64,000 bases of DNA, from the NCBI GenBank assembly GCA_018064885.1, contig JAGHUI010000045.1:1-64000 (forward strand), read 5' to 3'. Position 1 is the stretch's first letter, and each line of letters starts with the position of its first letter. The notes under the pieces are model-generated. The model made no database searches. It was not told the DNA's origin and saw nothing but the letters and a program-made list of their open reading frames with translations. The DNA comes from Candidatus Minthosoma equi. Its GTDB lineage: Bacteria; Bacteroidota; Bacteroidia; Bacteroidales; Bacteroidaceae. The position numbers were made by a program, and so were the translations under genes. Shown here in pieces: positions 51,227 through 60,117 of the stretch.

Positions 51227-53176
51227 ATGAAAAAATTTATGTCCATTATATTATTGTCAGTAGAAGCTCTGCTGTTTCTGCTCCCATGCAATGTGTTTGC
51301 CAAATCAGACAAAGAAAATTATCATATTTTTTGGGATGATGTTCCAAAGAATGTGGCAAGTCGCTATAACGAGGCGTTCATGCACAGCGGTGAGCCTTGG
51401 GTGCTGGAGTTTGCCGATTCGTTGGAACACATGGCAAACAGCAAGAAACCTGAGTTTACTTTCTTCGCTACGGAATTGAGATGCCACAATGCGTACATGA
51501 ATGGTGATTCACTAAAGTTTCTGAATTTGAGCGAAAAAACTCGTAACTTAGCTTTGAAATTCGACTATAGGAGTTTGTACTTTGGCGAAATGATGAATCT
51601 GGTGGAGTTCTACCGTCATGCAGGCGATTTTTATCAGGCAAAATACTGGGCGCATGAGCTTATCAAGGAAGGCAAAGAGTTTGAAGACAAGCACGCATTG
51701 TACTTCGGCCACATGGCTTTGGGTGCAATAATAAGTGCCAGACATGATTACAGACGTTCAAACGAGCAGTTTGAGATATCTCTTGAATACCTCAATCAAA
51801 TGGAGGGAAAGAATCAGCTGGCTGCATCAAGCTTACAAACGCGCATTGCCCTGAACTGCCTTAACGCAAAAGAGTTTCAAAAATCGCTGAAGTATGCCTT
51901 AATGGCTGAGGAGAATGGATCTTCAGAGATTTTCCTTCCTGCAATAAAGGCAACTTGTTATTTTGAGTTAGATGACTCTGAGAACTTCAAAAAAGAGCTG
52001 AAAAAATACTATGCAAACACAAAAGGCATTGATCGCAACACAGATCCATTCTCCGTTCGCCTGAACATCCAGAAACTTGCTGACGACGGAAACTATGATC
52101 TTGCTCTGGAAAAATGCAAGGAACTGGAGAATGACGACGAATACACCTTCAAGTCTATGATTTACCGTAAGATGGGACTTTGGGAAGAAGCTTACAAATG
52201 TGCTGAGATTGAGTTCAACATAAAGGATTCAATAAATGCCACTATTGTAGAAGATGAACTTTCCGGCATGACGACCGACTTAGAAACCATCACAAGACTT
52301 CAGGAGATGGACGAGAAGATAATGAACCAAAGAACGTGGATAATACTTGGATTCTCGATTTTCATCATCCTGATTATCATAGCACTGGTTGTATGGGCAA
52401 GAATACGCTCTATGAAGAGAATGAAGGAAATGCTGGAGAGAACAAACGCAGAATTGAAAAAGGCAAGAGATATTGCAGAAAACTCCAACAGCATCAAGAC
52501 TCAATTCCTCCAGAACATGAGTCATGAAATCAGAACTCCACTGAATGCTATTGTTGGTTTTGCACAATTACTGGGCTTACCTGACGGCATAAATACCGAA
52601 GAGGAGAAGACACAGTACAATGACTACATTCGCAACAATTCTAACATGCTGCAAATGCTCATCGATGACATCCTTGATCTTGCCGATGTTGAGAATGGTA
52701 ACTACAGAATTGATATGAATGATGCTTCTGTAAACGATATTTGCAATAGTTCTATAAAGTCCGTAGAATATCGCACTCCTGATGGCGTGAGGATGTACTT
52801 CACCTCTGAGGTGGATAATGACTACAAAATCTTCACCGATGCTCGTCGCGTGCAGCAAGTACTTATCAACTATCTCTCCAACTCGTGCAAACACACAGAA
52901 AGAGGAGAAATCCACCTGCATTGTTCTAAGACGGAAAATCCCGGTCACATCACATTCTCTGTCACAGACACAGGAACCGGTGTTCCTGCAGACATGGCTG
53001 AAAATATATTTGAAAGATTCACAAAGCTTAATGCATTCAAGCAAGGAACAGGCTTAGGACTAAACATTTGCCGCACGGTGGCTGAAAAACTTGGAGGCGT
53101 AGTGAAACTCGACACAAGCTACACCGATGGTGCAAGGTTTGTGTTCATTGTAGAAGATGCCACATACAGCGATTAA
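51227..53176 (+). CDS. TPR-containing sensor histidine kinase
   Basis: 649 aa from the promoter-supported ATG. The signal peptide (MKKFMSIILLSVEALLFLLP) is followed by a periplasmic helical TPR-like sensor region (about 30-365), one membrane helix (about 369-392), a short coiled coil, the HisKA domain with phospho-acceptor His433 (NMSHEIRTPLNAIVGFAQLL) and an HATPase_c domain with DARRVQQVLINYLSNSCKHT (N box), DTGTGVPADM (G1) and GTGLGLNICRT (G2). No receiver domain or adjacent response regulator is present, so it is an orphan kinase. The ligand is unknown. Confidence 0.9.
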   Translation: MKKFMSIILLSVEALLFLLPCNVFAKSDKENYHIFWDDVPKNVASRYNEAFMHSGEPWVLEFADSLEHMANSKKPEFTFFATELRCHNAYMNGDSLKFLNLSEKTRNLALKFDYRSLYFGEMMNLVEFYRHAGDFYQAKYWAHELIKEGKEFEDKHALYFGHMALGAIISARHDYRRSNEQFEISLEYLNQMEGKNQLAASSLQTRIALNCLNAKEFQKSLKYALMAEENGSSEIFLPAIKATCYFELDDSENFKKELKKYYANTKGIDRNTDPFSVRLNIQKLADDGNYDLALEKCKELENDDEYTFKSMIYRKMGLWEEAYKCAEIEFNIKDSINATIVEDELSGMTTDLETITRLQEMDEKIMNQRTWIILGFSIFIILIIIALVVWARIRSMKRMKEMLERTNAELKKARDIAENSNSIKTQFLQNMSHEIRTPLNAIVGFAQLLGLPDGINTEEEKTQYNDYIRNNSNMLQMLIDDILDLADVENGNYRIDMNDASVNDICNSSIKSVEYRTPDGVRMYFTSEVDNDYKIFTDARRVQQVLINYLSNSCKHTERGEIHLHCSKTENPGHITFSVTDTGTGVPADMAENIFERFTKLNAFKQGTGLGLNICRTVAEKLGGVVKLDTSYTDGARFVFIVEDATYSD

Positions 53177-53190
53177 TAATAAAAAAAGAA

Positions 53191-53220
53191 AAAGCAGTTA
53201 GAAAACTAACTGCTTTTTTT
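53191..53220 (+). terminator. Terminator after the histidine kinase
   Basis: AAAGCAGTTAG pairs with CTAACTGCTTT around a 4-nt A-rich loop, followed by TTTTT. Its A-rich 5' side would also serve the convergent tRNA-Cys. Confidence 0.85.
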
Positions 53221-53222
53221 GG

Positions 53223-53294
53223 AGGTGCCTACCCGATTCGAACGGGTGTAAACGGTTTTGCAGACCGGTGACTAAGCCACTCATCCAAGGCACC
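53223..53294 (-). tRNA. tRNA-Cys (anticodon GCA)
   Basis: Cloverleaf on the minus strand. GGTGCCT pairs with AGGCACC, the anticodon loop is CTGCAAA (GCA), the T arm is ACCCGTTCGAATCGGGT, and the discriminator is U as required for Cys. The next three bases (53222-53220) read CCA but overlap the terminator T-run, so this may be coincidence. Confidence 0.95.
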
Positions 53295-53334
53295 ATATTA
53301 TGTTTGCTACGAGGTTGTTTCTCGTTTGCGAGTG

Positions 53335-53342
53335 CAAAGGTA
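53335..53342 (-). promoter_or_regulatory. Promoter of tRNA-Cys
   Basis: TACCTTTG on the minus strand, 40 nt before the tRNA; divergent from the tilS promoter. Confidence 0.65.
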
Positions 53343-53427
53343 GTGCTTTTTGGCAAACTGACAAAGGTTTGAGGATATTTTTTTTGAAGAAAATGGTGAT
53401 TTTTCTGTTTTTCTCATGAAAAATGAG

Positions 53428-53435
53428 TAATTTTG
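53428..53435 (+). promoter_or_regulatory. Promoter of tilS, 4 nt before the start codon
   Basis: TAATTTTG lies immediately before the ATG at 53440. The expected transcription start would fall on or next to the A of that ATG, giving a leaderless or nearly leaderless mRNA. Confidence 0.6.
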
Positions 53436-53439
53436 TGTC

Positions 53440-54759
53440 ATGATTTTGAAGAATAACATAAAAAAAGTGAGTATTTTTATCCAATCCAATAATCTCATGA
53501 AAGAGAAAAGTCATGTGATTATTGGATTGAGCGGAGGGCCTGATTCCACTTTCCTGGCTATTGCTTTGAAAGAATTGGGGTTCAGGGTGACCGCCATGCA
53601 TTGCAATTTCCATCTCAGAGGTGATGAGAGCATGAGAGACGAAAGGTTTGTGAAGGCATTTTGTATGACAAAGGGCATTGCATTGGTCAAGAAGGACTTT
53701 GACACAATTGGTTATTCTAAGGAAAAGAAGATAAGCATTGAGATGGCTGCACGAGACCTTCGCTATGAGGCTTTCCGCTATCTCAAGGAAGAACTGGGAG
53801 CTGATGCCATTGCTGTTGGACATCATAAAGATGATAATGTGGAAACACTCATGCTGAACATGGTGAGAGGCACTGGCATTAAGGGCGTGTGCGGCATGCA
53901 GCCAAAGAACGGCGACATTGTCCGTCCCCTACTCTGCCTGACTCGCAATGAGATTATGGATTCGCTGAAAGAAGTAGGTGAAGGCTACGTCATGGACCAT
54001 ACCAATATGGAAGATGAGTATTCGCGCAACAAGGTGAGGCTTGATGTCATGCCTGTTCTTGAATCCATCAACAAGGGGGCGAAGAGCAACATGACTGTGA
54101 CGATGGAGAACCTCAACGAGGTGAGGAAGGTATATGAGGCAGCTATGAGGGATGCCGTCTGCAGATGCTGTCAGCAGACCTCTGATGGAGGTCCCATGCG
54201 CATAAACATTGCCCAGTTGAAGAGGGAATCATCGCCTATGTCTGTTCTTTATGAAGTGCTCAATGCTAAAGGGTTCAACAGGAGTCAGCTTAAGGATATT
54301 CTCTGCAGCATAAACGATTGCGGCAAGATGTTTGAAGCAGATGGATGCAGAGTGCTTATCGATAGAGATGAACTAATTGTAGAAGTTTCGAAGGAAGGCG
54401 AGAATGTTTCTCCAAAATGCGAGGACAATGGCATTAAAATGATGCATATCTGCATTGATGATTTGCAGCTTGCAAAGGATGAGAAATATGCTTATTTGGA
54501 TGCGGGCAAGGTAAAGAATGAACTGACTGTCCGCTGTCCTAAGACTGGCGACACGTTTGCACCATTCGGCATGGGGGGTAAACGGAAACTTGTTAGCGAT
54601 TTTCTTACCGACTTGAAAATGAACCGTTTTGAGAAGGAGAAGCAGCTGCTCGTTTGTGATGGTGAGGAAATAGTGTGGATTGTAGGAAAGAGAAGCTCTG
54701 AGCTTTACAGGATAACAGAAAAGACAAGTTGCGTATTGCGCCTTTCAGTAAAGCATTAG
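53440..54759 (+). CDS. tilS: tRNA(Ile)-lysidine synthase
   Basis: 439 aa. It converts C34 of tRNA-Ile(CAU) to lysidine so that it reads AUA. The ATP-pyrophosphatase P-loop is SGGPDS (31-36). AMHCNFHLRGDESMRDE and GHHKDDNVETLMLNMVRGTGIKG are TilS signatures, and a C-terminal TilS domain follows (about 365-435). The first 25 residues form the amphipathic helix found in homologues, which supports the ATG at 53440 over 53497. Confidence 0.93.
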   Translation: MILKNNIKKVSIFIQSNNLMKEKSHVIIGLSGGPDSTFLAIALKELGFRVTAMHCNFHLRGDESMRDERFVKAFCMTKGIALVKKDFDTIGYSKEKKISIEMAARDLRYEAFRYLKEELGADAIAVGHHKDDNVETLMLNMVRGTGIKGVCGMQPKNGDIVRPLLCLTRNEIMDSLKEVGEGYVMDHTNMEDEYSRNKVRLDVMPVLESINKGAKSNMTVTMENLNEVRKVYEAAMRDAVCRCCQQTSDGGPMRINIAQLKRESSPMSVLYEVLNAKGFNRSQLKDILCSINDCGKMFEADGCRVLIDRDELIVEVSKEGENVSPKCEDNGIKMMHICIDDLQLAKDEKYAYLDAGKVKNELTVRCPKTGDTFAPFGMGGKRKLVSDFLTDLKMNRFEKEKQLLVCDGEEIVWIVGKRSSELYRITEKTSCVLRLSVKH

Positions 54760-54776
54760 CATGGAATCATTGTTTT

Positions 54777-55460
54777 TCATGCTATTCCCAAGCACATGGC
54801 AACGATGACTACACAAATGTAGTTGAAGAATATAACAGTAAGAAACGTGTCCATATCATCTTTCAAAAAGCCTGATGATGTGAACTGCCCTGAAATAAGA
54901 CGTTTCTTTGTACAGAATACGGGGCGATATTTTTCCATCAGCATATAGAACGTAAAACCGAGAATGGCACCTACCGTCCAGCCTACACATACATCGCCAA
55001 GATAGTGTACGCCAAGATAAAGACGAGTGAAGGTGGTTGTGAATGACCAGAAGAATAGCGTAACCGTGACCTTTGGCGAACGGAAAAGCAATGAGAGGAA
55101 CATGGCAAAGCACATCGTGTTGCAGGCATGACCAGAGAAAAAGCCATATCTGCCTCCACGATAGCCTCTTACGACATCAACAAGATACATGAGCTGAGGA
55201 TCTTGCGTTGGTCGCCAGCGCTCCACCAATGGTTTCACAAAGCCTGAGCATATGCGGTCAGCAACAACGATGAGCAGAATCATTGTGACGTATATCAGGA
55301 GTGTCTCTTTCCATGAGTTGTTCTTGAAGATAATGACAAACAGCAAAATTATGACCAGCGACCACGAGAAGGTGTCGGTCACGGTAAACATGACATTGTC
55401 CCAGAAAAGACTGTCACTGCCATTGATGGCAAGAGTTAGCTGATGATCAAGTTCGTTCAA
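54777..55460 (-). CDS. PAP2-family membrane phosphatase
   Basis: 227 aa, starting with TTG because no ATG fits the family length (the next in-frame Met is residue 24). Five to six membrane helices and the three PAP2 motifs are visible: KPLVERWRP, GFFSGHACNT and TRLYLGVHYLGD (catalytic His and Asp). These enzymes dephosphorylate lipid phosphates such as undecaprenyl pyrophosphate or lipid A intermediates at the outer face of the inner membrane. It lies 79 nt downstream of batE on the same strand and may be co-transcribed. Confidence 0.88.
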   Translation of the reverse strand: MNELDHQLTLAINGSDSLFWDNVMFTVTDTFSWSLVIILLFVIIFKNNSWKETLLIYVTMILLIVVADRICSGFVKPLVERWRPTQDPQLMYLVDVVRGYRGGRYGFFSGHACNTMCFAMFLSLLFRSPKVTVTLFFWSFTTTFTRLYLGVHYLGDVCVGWTVGAILGFTFYMLMEKYRPVFCTKKRLISGQFTSSGFLKDDMDTFLTVIFFNYICVVIVAMCLGIA

Positions 55461-55539
55461 TGTTTACTACTTTATTTTTTGTTATTCTATTTTTTCTCTA
55501 TTATGTCTCTTTCTATTAAAAACCAAGATAATATACCCA

Positions 55540-56286
55540 TCAGATAACTTCTGCTGCTGACGATGGAATCCATCCTTGCTTTCCTTCCTCGAACTTCACC
55601 TCTATCCATTCTTTCATTGAGTTGTCAAGGATTTCCACCTTGGAGCCTTCGTGGATAAGGAAAAGGTCTGTGCTTTTGTCGCTTGGTGAGCTTTTCACTG
55701 TGACTGCTGGCAACATGATGATGGCAGTATTGCGATTTTTCAAGTCAAATCTCTGAGAGATGGAACATGCATTGCTGATGATTACAACGACAAGCATCAG
55801 CATCGCTCCATAAACACCTACCTTTCTTGCAATAAGCTGCGGCACGAAGAAATAAACAAGCACGCCTGCTAGCATAAGGATGAAAGCAATGATGCCTGTG
55901 TAGGTCCATGCGTCGATGCTCATACAGTTGGTAAGGTCGCGCCACCATGTGACGAAGAACATCTCTGACGGAGGAACGACTTTGTCTATAGTCTTTCCAC
56001 GAGCAAGAGCAAGGTTTGCACGAATATCGCCATCACCTGGATCGAGAAGCAAGGCGCGTTCGTAATTTAGCACAGCCAATGGGATTTCATCAAGCTTGTA
56101 GTAGCAGTTGCCAAGATTGTAATACACCTCTGCTGCCACTCCTTCATTCTGAAGAATGGACTCGTATGCCTTGATGGCGTCTGTGTAGTTCTCCTTCTCG
56201 TAGAGAGCATCTGCCTCTGCCTTTGTTGCAGCGAAGGAAATGATGCTAAAGAGAGAGAGTATTATTGTAGAAATTATCTTCTTCAT
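55540..56286 (-). CDS. batE: BatE, TPR and SH3-domain protein of the bat operon
   Basis: 248 aa. Signal peptide (MKKIISTIILSLFSIISFA), two or three TPR repeats (about 22-95; AEVYYNLGNCYYKLDEIPLA), two membrane helices (about 130-150 and 160-180) and a C-terminal bacterial SH3 domain (about 190-247; VTVKSSPSDKSTDLFLIHEG). Matches BatE of the Bacteroides aerotolerance operon. The start overlaps the batD stop by 4 nt. Confidence 0.87.
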   Translation of the reverse strand: MKKIISTIILSLFSIISFAATKAEADALYEKENYTDAIKAYESILQNEGVAAEVYYNLGNCYYKLDEIPLAVLNYERALLLDPGDGDIRANLALARGKTIDKVVPPSEMFFVTWWRDLTNCMSIDAWTYTGIIAFILMLAGVLVYFFVPQLIARKVGVYGAMLMLVVVIISNACSISQRFDLKNRNTAIIMLPAVTVKSSPSDKSTDLFLIHEGSKVEILDNSMKEWIEVKFEEGKQGWIPSSAAEVI

Positions 56287-58139
56287 AAATTGTCCTCCAT
56301 TTTTGTAATTGCCTCAATGGCACTGTTGTAAACATTCTCCATGTTAGCATTTGGATCGCCTGGAGCATAACGAGCAAACTCACAATCATTGAGCACCTGA
56401 AGGAACTGCTGGATAAGTTCTTCTGGCACATTGCGAGAAGTGAGAGATTGAGCTATATTCTCTTTGTTGAGCGATTCCTGAGACATGTTGAACTTATCGC
56501 CAACATAGCCCCAAAGGGCACGAAGCACCTCATCATAGAACCTATTTTTGTCGTGAGCATCAAGAAGTTTCTTTGCCGATTTCATTCTCTTGAGCGCCAC
56601 CTTGTTAGCCTTTTTGCCACGACGATGTGCTACATTGGCATTTGCCTGCATCTGCTTGCGTCCAAGAGCCCAGATGGCGATGAACAGGACAACAGGAACA
56701 ATATAACCAGCTATGTGCTTCCATGTGCCGAAGAATGTCTCTCCTGGCTGACGGAGCTCTACATCACCCTTCTTGATGAAACGAATGTCCTGATTAAGCT
56801 GCTGAACGTCTTGCTGCTGACCGCTATAGTTGGAAACCTGTGCACCATTGCCGCCCTTGCCTTTATTCACCTTGAGCGTATAAGCTTCTGTGGTAAGCGT
56901 TTTGTATGTGTGTGAATCCGAATCGAAATAAATGAACTTAGCTGCTGGTATCTCGTATGTGCCTGCATGACGAGGAACTATGAGATACTCAAACTCTTTT
57001 GAGCCAGCAAGTCCGCTCTTGGTGATGTCGAACTTGTCGTTAACCTTTGCATCGTATGTTTCAAAGTCTTTAGGGAAATCTATTACAGGAGTTGAGATAA
57101 GCTTCATATTACCAGAGCCCTGGACAACGAGCTTGAGAGTGACAGCATCATTGGCATCCACTTCCTTCTCGCTTATGCTTGAAGATACGGTGAATTTACC
57201 CACAGCACCAGAGAAGCCATCAGGCTTAGCTGGCAGAGGAGAAACGTTGATTGTGAGCGATGGTGTCGTAATTTGCTTCTTCACCTCCATAAGTCCGCTC
57301 TGACCATTGAAGAAAGCATCGATAGGATCCATATTCCTATTACGAGTGACAACGACGCCTTCGTAAGTGATTGCAGGAATGGTCAGCTTGCCTTCTTTCT
57401 GTGGGAAGAGAAGATACTGAGCCCATACAACAGAGCGGTAGTTACGTCCGTTGTACTGCTCCAACTGAAACTCTTTGTTTCGAGGAAGCGGAATCTCCTG
57501 GATAAGGAATCCATCAAGCGTTGGAAGCTTTCCATCAAGCTGTGTTAGATCTACAAGAGTATAAATCTTATATGTGACAAGTATCGCCTCCTGCTCGTAA
57601 ACTCTTGTGCGAGAAGCTGTTGCTGTCATAAAGAGATCCTGAGAAGAGATATTGCTTCCTGATGATGGTGATGACTGACGCTGTGAAGGTGACTGTGCTC
57701 CTCCGCCGTTATTTCTGCTGTAGCCACCATTGCCACTTGAAGCATTTGAATTGGAATTACCAGCAACAACTCTGACAGTTGTTGGCTTTGATTTTACAGT
57801 CTTGCCCTCTGCAACAATGCTTGCACTGCCAATAGTGAAATTACCAGTATTCTGTGCAAGCAAGATGTATGTGAATATAATGCTGCTGCTCTGGCTTGTT
57901 CTACCGTTAATCATCTGGAAGCTGCTCTGCTGTGATGTGGCAGGTCCGTAGATGACATCAAAGCCCTTAAAGTCTGGTGCGCTGAAATTAGAAACATCTT
58001 GAGTGTTCACAGTAAACTGCACACGAAACTTGCCTCCCGTTTCAACTGTGGAAGGAGCAGACACATTGAATGTCACTCCATCAGCGAAAGCATTCAATGA
58101 TAAAAGAATAAATGTAAATATGTATAATACTCGTTTCAT
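56283..58139 (-). CDS. batD: BatD, oxygen-tolerance protein
   Basis: 618 aa. Signal peptide, then a long periplasmic beta-rich region: VTFNVSAPSTVETGGKFRVQ, FSAPDFKGFDVIYGP, and the low-complexity Ser/Asn/Gly linker near 130-165. A membrane helix near 480-500 (HIAGYIVPVVLFIAIWAL) and a helical cytoplasmic C-terminus follow. Matches the BatD family. Bat proteins are linked to oxygen tolerance or envelope integrity in Bacteroides fragilis; the mechanism is unknown. Overlaps batE by 4 nt. Confidence 0.88.
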   Translation of the reverse strand: MKRVLYIFTFILLSLNAFADGVTFNVSAPSTVETGGKFRVQFTVNTQDVSNFSAPDFKGFDVIYGPATSQQSSFQMINGRTSQSSSIIFTYILLAQNTGNFTIGSASIVAEGKTVKSKPTTVRVVAGNSNSNASSGNGGYSRNNGGGAQSPSQRQSSPSSGSNISSQDLFMTATASRTRVYEQEAILVTYKIYTLVDLTQLDGKLPTLDGFLIQEIPLPRNKEFQLEQYNGRNYRSVVWAQYLLFPQKEGKLTIPAITYEGVVVTRNRNMDPIDAFFNGQSGLMEVKKQITTPSLTINVSPLPAKPDGFSGAVGKFTVSSSISEKEVDANDAVTLKLVVQGSGNMKLISTPVIDFPKDFETYDAKVNDKFDITKSGLAGSKEFEYLIVPRHAGTYEIPAAKFIYFDSDSHTYKTLTTEAYTLKVNKGKGGNGAQVSNYSGQQQDVQQLNQDIRFIKKGDVELRQPGETFFGTWKHIAGYIVPVVLFIAIWALGRKQMQANANVAHRRGKKANKVALKRMKSAKKLLDAHDKNRFYDEVLRALWGYVGDKFNMSQESLNKENIAQSLTSRNVPEELIQQFLQVLNDCEFARYAPGDPNANMENVYNSAIEAITKMEDNL

Positions 58140-58207
58140 TCTTGTTGTAACTGTTCAAAATCTGTTTTACCAATCTCAATCAAGATACCTTATAAGATTG
58201 TGACTGC

Positions 58208-59002
58208 TTACCAGTCCTTTTCAAGATTGCGACGCTTGCCATTCTTATTCTTATTCAATTTCTGCTGAACGCCCTTCTCGTCCTGCTGGGCAGAATTGAG
58301 AAGCTGCTCTGCAGCCTGATCACTCATTTCATCTTTATTAGGATTTGACTGCTGTTGCTGCTGATCCTGTTTATCTTGCTTGTCTTGATCTTGGTTTTGG
58401 TTTTGTTTATCTTGATCCTTCTTCTGCTGATCCTCGTTTTGCTTCTGTTGATCTTGCTTCTGCTTGTCTTGGTTCTGCTTATCCTTGTCCTTTTCCTGTT
58501 TGTTGTCATCACCGCCACCGCCATTCTTGTCCTGATTCTTCTTCAGCTGATACTGAGCCATAGCAAGATTGTAGCGTGTCTCATCGTCTGCAGGATTACA
58601 GCGAAGGGAGCTCTTGTAGAAATTAACAGCATTCTGGAAAGCACCAGCAGCATTGCCACCCTGCTGCTGAGTTGCTGCAAGTCCCTGAGCATACCAGATG
58701 TTGCCCATATTGTGGAAATTACGTGCTTTTCTCATAGGGTCAGATGTGCCAATGGAATCAGCTTTCTTGTAGTTTTCGAAAGCTGTACTGTCTTTCTGCT
58801 GCATAATATAGGCATTGCCAAGATTGTAATAGCCCTCGAAAGAAGGATCTTTAGCAATGGACTTCAAGTAGTATGTCTCTGCCTTTTCGTATTGCTCAGC
58901 ACGATAAGCAGCATTGCCGAGACGAATAAGGTCACGAGCACTCTGTGCAAAAGCAGCAAATGTGAATACTGATATAAGTAAAGAAATAAATAGTCGTTTC
59001 AT
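58208..59002 (-). CDS. batC: BatC, TPR protein of the bat operon
   Basis: 264 aa. The signal peptide (MKRLFISLLISVFTFAAFA) is followed by TPR repeats (about 25-170; AETYYLKSIAKDPSFEGYYN, DETRYNLAMAQYQLKKNQ) and a highly charged Gln/Lys/Asp tail (about 175-225, KDKQNQDKQKQDQQKQ pattern). The tail may be disordered. It starts 3 nt after the batB stop, indicating one transcript. Confidence 0.87.
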   Translation of the reverse strand: MKRLFISLLISVFTFAAFAQSARDLIRLGNAAYRAEQYEKAETYYLKSIAKDPSFEGYYNLGNAYIMQQKDSTAFENYKKADSIGTSDPMRKARNFHNMGNIWYAQGLAATQQQGGNAAGAFQNAVNFYKSSLRCNPADDETRYNLAMAQYQLKKNQDKNGGGGDDNKQEKDKDKQNQDKQKQDQQKQNEDQQKKDQDKQNQNQDQDKQDKQDQQQQQSNPNKDEMSDQAAEQLLNSAQQDEKGVQQKLNKNKNGKRRNLEKDW

Positions 59003-59005
59003 CTT

Positions 59006-60037
59006 CTATTTGAATTTCACTTCGTTAAAAAGTTTGAAATTGCGGAAGAGAGGATTCTTCTTTTCCATTATGCAAAGCTCAGCAATAAGCACGATAAATA
59101 GCAAGATAGCAACGGCAGCAAACTGTTCGTCATACTCGCTATACATAGATTGAGAAATATCTTCCTTTTGCATCTTCTCTATTTCACCTTCAAGCAATGA
59201 CTGAGCCATGTTTGTCTGATCCACATGAATATACAAACCGCCACCAGCTTGTGCTATTGCCTTACCTATCTGCTCATTAAGCTTTGTTGTGACAACATTT
59301 CCAGAGAGGTCTTTCTTGAATGTGCCATCACCCATCGGGATAGGTCCGCCAGCTTCTGTTCCGACAGAGAGGACAAATATCTCTATGCCTGCCTTTCGTG
59401 CTTCTTTTGCAGCTTCGATAGCACCTTCTTCATTATCCTCAGCATCTGTGATGAGAATCAAGGCACGACCAACGTTGGTTTTTGTGGAGAAGCCTGCTGT
59501 TGCTCTAGTGATAGCTTCTGCCATGTTTGTACCCTGTATGGAAATAGTGTGAGGATTAAGCTGATCGAGGAACATCTTTGCTGATACATAGTCGCTTGTC
59601 ATCGGCAGCAAAGTAATGGCACTTCCGGCAAAGGCAACAAGACCTACCTTGTCCTCGTCAAACTGCTCAATGAGCTTGCTGACAATCATCTTGGACTTGT
59701 CAAGTCGGCTTGGCTTCACATCCTGACAAAGCATGGAATTAGACACATCAACAGCAATAGCCACTTCAATGCCTGAACGCTTCACCTCTTCGTTTCTTGT
59801 GCCGTACTGAGGACGGGCAAGAACAACTGAGAGCAAGCCTACAGCCACCATCATCAAGCCGAACTTGATATGACGACGCAATGGTGAAACATCTGGCATG
59901 AGATGGCGAAGGAGTTCTGGATCACCAAACTTCTTCATCTGATTCTTCATCTTCAGCTGAACAATCACATAGATAGCTGTCAAAACAGGAATGAGAATCA
60001 GCAGATATAAATATATTGGACTTGCAAATCTAAACAC
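59006..60037 (-). CDS. batB: BatB, von Willebrand factor A membrane protein
   Basis: 343 aa, starting with GTG, which gives the usual FRFASPIYLYLLILIPVL beginning. Two N-terminal helices, a VWA domain from about 88 with MIDAS residues in VDVSNSML (DxSxS) and SMTSDY-type Thr/Asp, and a C-terminal helix (about 312-328). VWA domains mediate metal-dependent protein interactions; BatA and BatB probably form a complex at the inner membrane, partnered by the MoxR ATPase. Confidence 0.88.
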   Translation of the reverse strand: MFRFASPIYLYLLILIPVLTAIYVIVQLKMKNQMKKFGDPELLRHLMPDVSPLRRHIKFGLMMVAVGLLSVVLARPQYGTRNEEVKRSGIEVAIAVDVSNSMLCQDVKPSRLDKSKMIVSKLIEQFDEDKVGLVAFAGSAITLLPMTSDYVSAKMFLDQLNPHTISIQGTNMAEAITRATAGFSTKTNVGRALILITDAEDNEEGAIEAAKEARKAGIEIFVLSVGTEAGGPIPMGDGTFKKDLSGNVVTTKLNEQIGKAIAQAGGGLYIHVDQTNMAQSLLEGEIEKMQKEDISQSMYSEYDEQFAAVAILLFIVLIAELCIMEKKNPLFRNFKLFNEVKFK

Positions 60038-60117
60038 GTTATTATGTCTTTTTGAGAGTTATGTATTTTCGATTTATCAACTCTTTGATTCATTGATTTA
60101 TCGATTCTTCGAGTTTA

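Noticed and set aside
58355-58972. Plus-strand Leu/Val/Ile-rich frame resembling a membrane protein
   Set aside because: Antisense of the Gln/Lys/Asp repeat tail of batC; the hydrophobicity is an artefact of complementing CAA/AAA/GAT codons.
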